Shown: piece by piece, positions 60,601 to 64,000 of the stretch
Position numbering within the stretch: the stretch's first letter is position 1
Layout: every line of letters begins with the position of its first letter
Source of the DNA: Rhea pennata
Taxonomy: Eukaryota; Chordata; Aves; Rheiformes; Rheidae
Direction: 5' to 3'
Length of the DNA stretch: 64,000 bases
Assembly: GCF_028389875.1 (NCBI RefSeq)
Contig: NC_084663.1
Coordinates: forward strand, 121,853,801 to 121,917,800
Position numbers and translations under genes: made by a program
The notes under the pieces: generated by a model
Database searches by the model: none
Told to the model about the DNA's origin: nothing
Seen by the model: only the letters and a program-made list of their open reading frames with translations

Positions 60601-62289
60601 GGACCAAGGACTCCTAGAAAATCAATTGCGAGAAACTCATGGGTTTGGGTCACCGAAATAGAAGCTACTTCAAAATTCTTGAGAAAAAAAAATCATGTTT
60701 TCTTAATACACCTTTAAACAAGGAGGAATGATTAGAGTTCCTGAATACCAAAGGCCCAAACGTAATGCACTGTTTTTTCAGCCATTAATGAGACCTCTGA
60801 ATGAGTACTGAAGCTCTCATTCATGTAGAACACGATTTGTAAAATTTGATCCTGTTTTAAAATAAAGGTTAAACTTAGAGGATACAAGATTCCTTTTCAA
60901 AACTTAGCATCTGCCAATTCAGTTTTTATTTCTAATTATTATGGCCTACACAGCTAAGAATTTTAGGCCTCAAGGTAATTCTTTCCAGTTAAAGGAATGT
61001 ACCTTAAAAGCCTCCAAATAGAATCTCCTTAAATATATGCATAATGCAATTTCTTTAAATGATAGCTCAGTATCGATTACCCAAAACTGATGCCAATGAT
61101 CCTTAAAAGCTAAATCCAACTACCCAGTTTTGTACCTTAAACCACCCAGCTATTGTCAGAAATAACTTACAAGGCTCAGCAATGAAATGCTTAAAAGGTT
61201 GTGTAATTGAAAGAAATACTCAAAATTAATCTTGGCAAATTGAACAGCTTAATGGGGATTGCCTTTATAACCATGCAGTGAAATGGTGTAACCTTCATAG
61301 AATGGCATAGATTCTGAATATTAAGAAAGTTTCACATCAATTCTTAAGTTTTTACATTCTGTTTAGATTTTCAGTCTTTCTACTTTTCATTATGAAGTTG
61401 GAGAGAAGTTTAAATCCTTAAGAGCTAACTTCCCCAAACTACAAGGCTACAGTAGCTTCTTAATTATAATCAATAAATACCATTTCTATTTATGATATAC
61501 TTCAAATTTCTTTTTGTATCCTACCTTTACATATACATTTCCAACTAGATGATCTCCAAGGTTATCACAAACATTCATCTCCTCAACTTCACCGTATTTT
61601 TCTTCCATTTCTGTGAAGACCTCCTAAATGCAGAATCAACCAGTTAAAAGTTTAGGGCACATTAATTAAAAGTACAGCTGTAATGCATCTACCTATTAAT
61701 GAATCCAAAAGCAGCCCTTTTTAAAAACATTTTTTTACATTTGGGGTTTTAAGATTAGTACTTGCTGGAGCAGTGCTGTGTCCATCCAAAAGGCAAGAGC
61801 TTGTACAGTGTTAACAGGATACAAAAAATAGTTATATAAATGTGCAGTATTTAAGAAATAAGATGCACTGAAAACAGTAAATGAGCCTTGCTGCTACAGT
61901 TTTCCTTATATTCATTTCTATACAAAGAATGGAAAAAGTATATTTCAAGTCTACAGGAAAGAAGGGAACTATGAAATCAAAATGCTACATGCTTAAGCTG
62001 CTGATCTTTAAATAAACAGAAGTGTATTATGAACAGTAAAGTTAAAGCCAAACTACCCAAGGGTTACACCAGGAAATACTTAGCACTGAAAGCTAGAAGT
62101 TTTATACAGGTACCAGAGGAAACAAGTGCATTTCTCTGAATCCATCTAACTGTGATTTGTAGTGAATTCATCCAACTAATTTGCTTCCACAATTCCCAGA
62201 ACATTTCAATGCATTTCAAACATTAACTCTTTTACATACCTCAAAAAATTCATCGTAATGTTCCTGCATTTCAACATCACTCACAGCAC
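57512..62289 (-). CDS. U2AF1: Splicing factor U2AF 35 kDa subunit, partial (last 5 coding exons)
   Basis: U2AF1 pairs with U2AF2 in the nucleus and recognises the AG at 3' splice sites during early spliceosome assembly. Exons in gene order are 62289-62240, 61623-61525, 60550-60417, 60085-59993 and 57650-57512; all borders are GT-AG and phases agree (515 coding bases). They encode residues matching human positions from about 67 to the C terminus: the RRM/UHM that binds U2AF2 ([13 protein letters not shown], with the key Trp), the second CCCH zinc finger, and an Arg/Ser tail with a glycine run. Identity to human is almost complete; the main change is nine glycines in the linker instead of twelve. 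The exons for the N terminus and first zinc finger, including the S34 hotspot region, lie beyond the right edge. Confidence 0.98.
57651..59992 (-). other. U2AF1: U2AF1 last intron
   Basis: About 2.3 kb of AT-rich unique sequence. No alternative exon or mobile element was recognised. Confidence 0.8.
59993..60085 (-). CDS. U2AF1: U2AF1 exon (zinc finger 2, second half)
   Basis: Encodes [20 protein letters not shown] and [11 protein letters not shown]. It supplies C163, C169 and H173 (human numbering) of the second CCCH finger. The donor is AAAAA|GTGAGT. Confidence 0.98.
60417..60550 (-). CDS. U2AF1: U2AF1 exon (UHM end and zinc finger 2 start)
   Basis: Encodes [20 protein letters not shown], then [14 protein letters not shown] and [11 protein letters not shown]. 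It contains the Trp that inserts into the U2AF2 peptide and the Gln equivalent to Q157, a human myelodysplasia hotspot, here wild-type. Confidence 0.98.
60551..61524 (-). other. U2AF1: U2AF1 intron
   Basis: About 970 bases, AT-rich, no feature recognised. Confidence 0.8.
61525..61623 (-). CDS. U2AF1: U2AF1 exon (UHM core)
   Basis: Encodes [33 protein letters not shown]: 33 codons, phase 0 at both ends, matching human residue for residue over this stretch. Confidence 0.98.
61624..62239 (-). other. U2AF1: U2AF1 intron
   Basis: About 615 bases, no feature recognised. Confidence 0.8.
62240..62289 (-). CDS. U2AF1: U2AF1 exon
   Basis: A 50-base exon encoding the end of a Cys codon, then [16 protein letters not shown]. 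The acceptor is TTCTTGCAG and the donor GTATGT. It is the most 5' U2AF1 exon found in the window. Confidence 0.97.
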
Positions 62290-64000
62290 CTGCAAGAATC
62301 AAGAGTCATACTGATTAGAATCCATAATTAAGGATGAAAAGATTCTGATCTTACTACAAAATATAATCTAGAGAGGCCACCTGGAGCATAAAAGACACCA
62401 TATAGCATGTCGCTAACTAATAGGAATATTAAAAGTAAGCATCTGTGAGCAGCTTTAGTCTCCAAAGTAATATCTCAAAACATTATACTGACATGGTCAA
62501 ATCAAGACAAGCTTTAATCAGAACCAAACTAATATGCTACAAATTTAAAGGCAGGAAAGGGAAAGGAATTACTTTGAAGTATCATTTAAATCTAAAGTAC
62601 AAGTCTCACCTGCTACCTACCAATGATTTTACCTAAACAGAAGGCAAGTGCTTTGTCAGATTTGCACACTTTAAAGCATATTACAATCTCGTATTTCTCC
62701 TCCTAAAGGCAGAATGCCATTTTAAGACATCCACCTCTCCAGCACATATAAACTAAAATTTGAGAGTTCATAATGTAACACAGCTCAGTTTTTAAAAGAA
62801 TTTGTTTGGAACCATTATTAAAATGACATGGTTTTCTTGGTGCCCTCAAAGAAGAATACCATGCTTTACAATAGAGAGCATTTTTCTCATTTAATTTTGA
62901 GTATCACTTTATTTTTCCATAGTCCTGCATATCAGTTTTTAGTGCAAGAAAAGCCAGCCATGTATTTGTGTTAAGATTATTTTCATGCTCCAAGCTGGAC
63001 TCCACAAATGAGCGCTGCTTGCCTGCTGCTATAAAAAACAGTGTAAGTTTGGCTGAGTTTTCAAAGCATTGAGAATATAGAAATGAGTTTCATCTCTTTC
63101 TTCCATTCTATTGTGTTTTAATGTACATTAAGCTGTATACTTTAAAACTTAATGTATTAGCTCTTCAGCAGTTAAGTGACTTTATTAAGATCAAGCAGAG
63201 CAGTTTAAAAATGAACCTTGCATTTTATGCTAGAAAAATATTCTAGCATTAAAATACAAACACTGCTGCTTCAGTTACCAGAAAGCAAAAGACAAGAAAC
63301 TGGGCCAACAAAGCTAAGTTTATTCACTTCAGGCTGCTGTGAAAAAACAGATGCTTTGGGATCAGTCATTCCTGGGTAACAGTACAAATTGTGCCATTTG
63401 GAAGAATTTTATGTTTTTTTTCAAAGACTCTAACACCAACCAGCCACACCCTGAAACTATAATTAATTCTTCCATCCTGCTCACCTCCTGAAGGTGGCTA
63501 AGGGGCATTTCTTATGTAGTTTAGGCTGACAGTGTTTCTGGATTTGAAGCGTTTTGTTTTTACAACCTTTCTTCCCCACCACTTTCCCACGGTTATACAG
63601 CAAATCCCAGAAATACCAAACATTAAACCGCTATTTCTAGACAGTTTAAAACTTAACTATATTCCCAAGGTCGTGCCAACACCTCTTATGATAGCTTACT
63701 AACACTTAAGGGTTTGCTTGCTTAAAAAGGTATCAGACAGGGCTTCAAGAGAAACACAAGGAATAATTAATTTTTCCAAATGGAAAAGGGCTAACAATTT
63801 GTAAGGAGATTCTACTGTCAAACTAAGAGATGATAAACAACAATTAGTTAATGACTATTTGAATATCCTTCTAAAGTGGGAAGCATACATATGCACAGGC
63901 TTTACAAACATTTGTATTCCAGGGCTACTGGTATCTGAACCTTGAGAAGCCCAACTACTAATTAAAATAGCCAGGAAAACTACTACTGTTCAAAACTAAA
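62290..64000 (-). other. U2AF1: U2AF1 intron, runs off the window
   Basis: About 1.7 kb of AT-rich sequence. I looked for the next upstream exon (the ALLNIYRNPQNSSQSADGL region, which in mammals has two mutually exclusive 67-base versions) and saw neither copy, so they must lie beyond position 64000. Confidence 0.8.

Overview
The window is vertebrate nuclear DNA, almost certainly avian. It holds multi-exon genes with canonical GT-AG introns, a CpG-island promoter, little interspersed repeat, and CR1 LINE fragments with the bird-type 3' end. No bacterial, viral, CRISPR or organellar feature is visible.

Two genes are recognised, both on the minus strand. (1) CBS, cystathionine beta-synthase: 15 coding exons can be placed between 39428 and 18359. 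They join in frame at every junction into 544 codons plus stop, with the heme Cys/His ligands, PLP lysine, CXXC and both CBS domains intact. A CpG island at about 47.08-47.87 kb with CCAAT and GC boxes, and a strong splice donor at 47377, marks the likely promoter and 5'UTR exon. Only the start codon is unresolved. (2) U2AF1, the small subunit of the U2 snRNP auxiliary factor: the last five coding exons (62289 to 57512) encode the RRM/UHM, the second CCCH zinc finger and the RS/glycine tail. The N-terminal exons lie beyond position 64000. The head-to-tail order U2AF1 then CBS is the same as on human chromosome 21. PKNOX1, which follows CBS in mammals, was looked for at the left but not found.

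Layout: 1-13.67 kb has no recognisable gene, but contains an orphan GC/CpG-rich patch at 3.27-3.95 kb and a decayed CR1 fragment near 5.4 kb. 13.68-18.36 kb is a candidate long CBS 3'UTR ending at an AATAAA near 13.70 kb. 18.36-39.43 kb is the CBS coding region; one of its introns carries a 5'-truncated antisense CR1 (about 27.4-29.4 kb) and another a striking fold-back of about 65-70 bp arms (35997-36172). 39.43-47.38 kb is the long first intron with homopolymer and G-run tracts. 47.08-47.87 kb is the promoter island. 47.9-57.39 kb is intergenic with two CR1 fragments. 57.4-64 kb is the 3' half of U2AF1.

The two genes work in different processes: CBS in transsulfuration (homocysteine plus serine to cystathionine, and H2S production), U2AF1 in 3' splice-site AG recognition. 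No novel multi-gene system is visible. The most interesting leads are the missing CBS start codon, the intronic fold-back, the orphan CpG patch and the large distance from the CBS stop to a convincing poly(A) signal.
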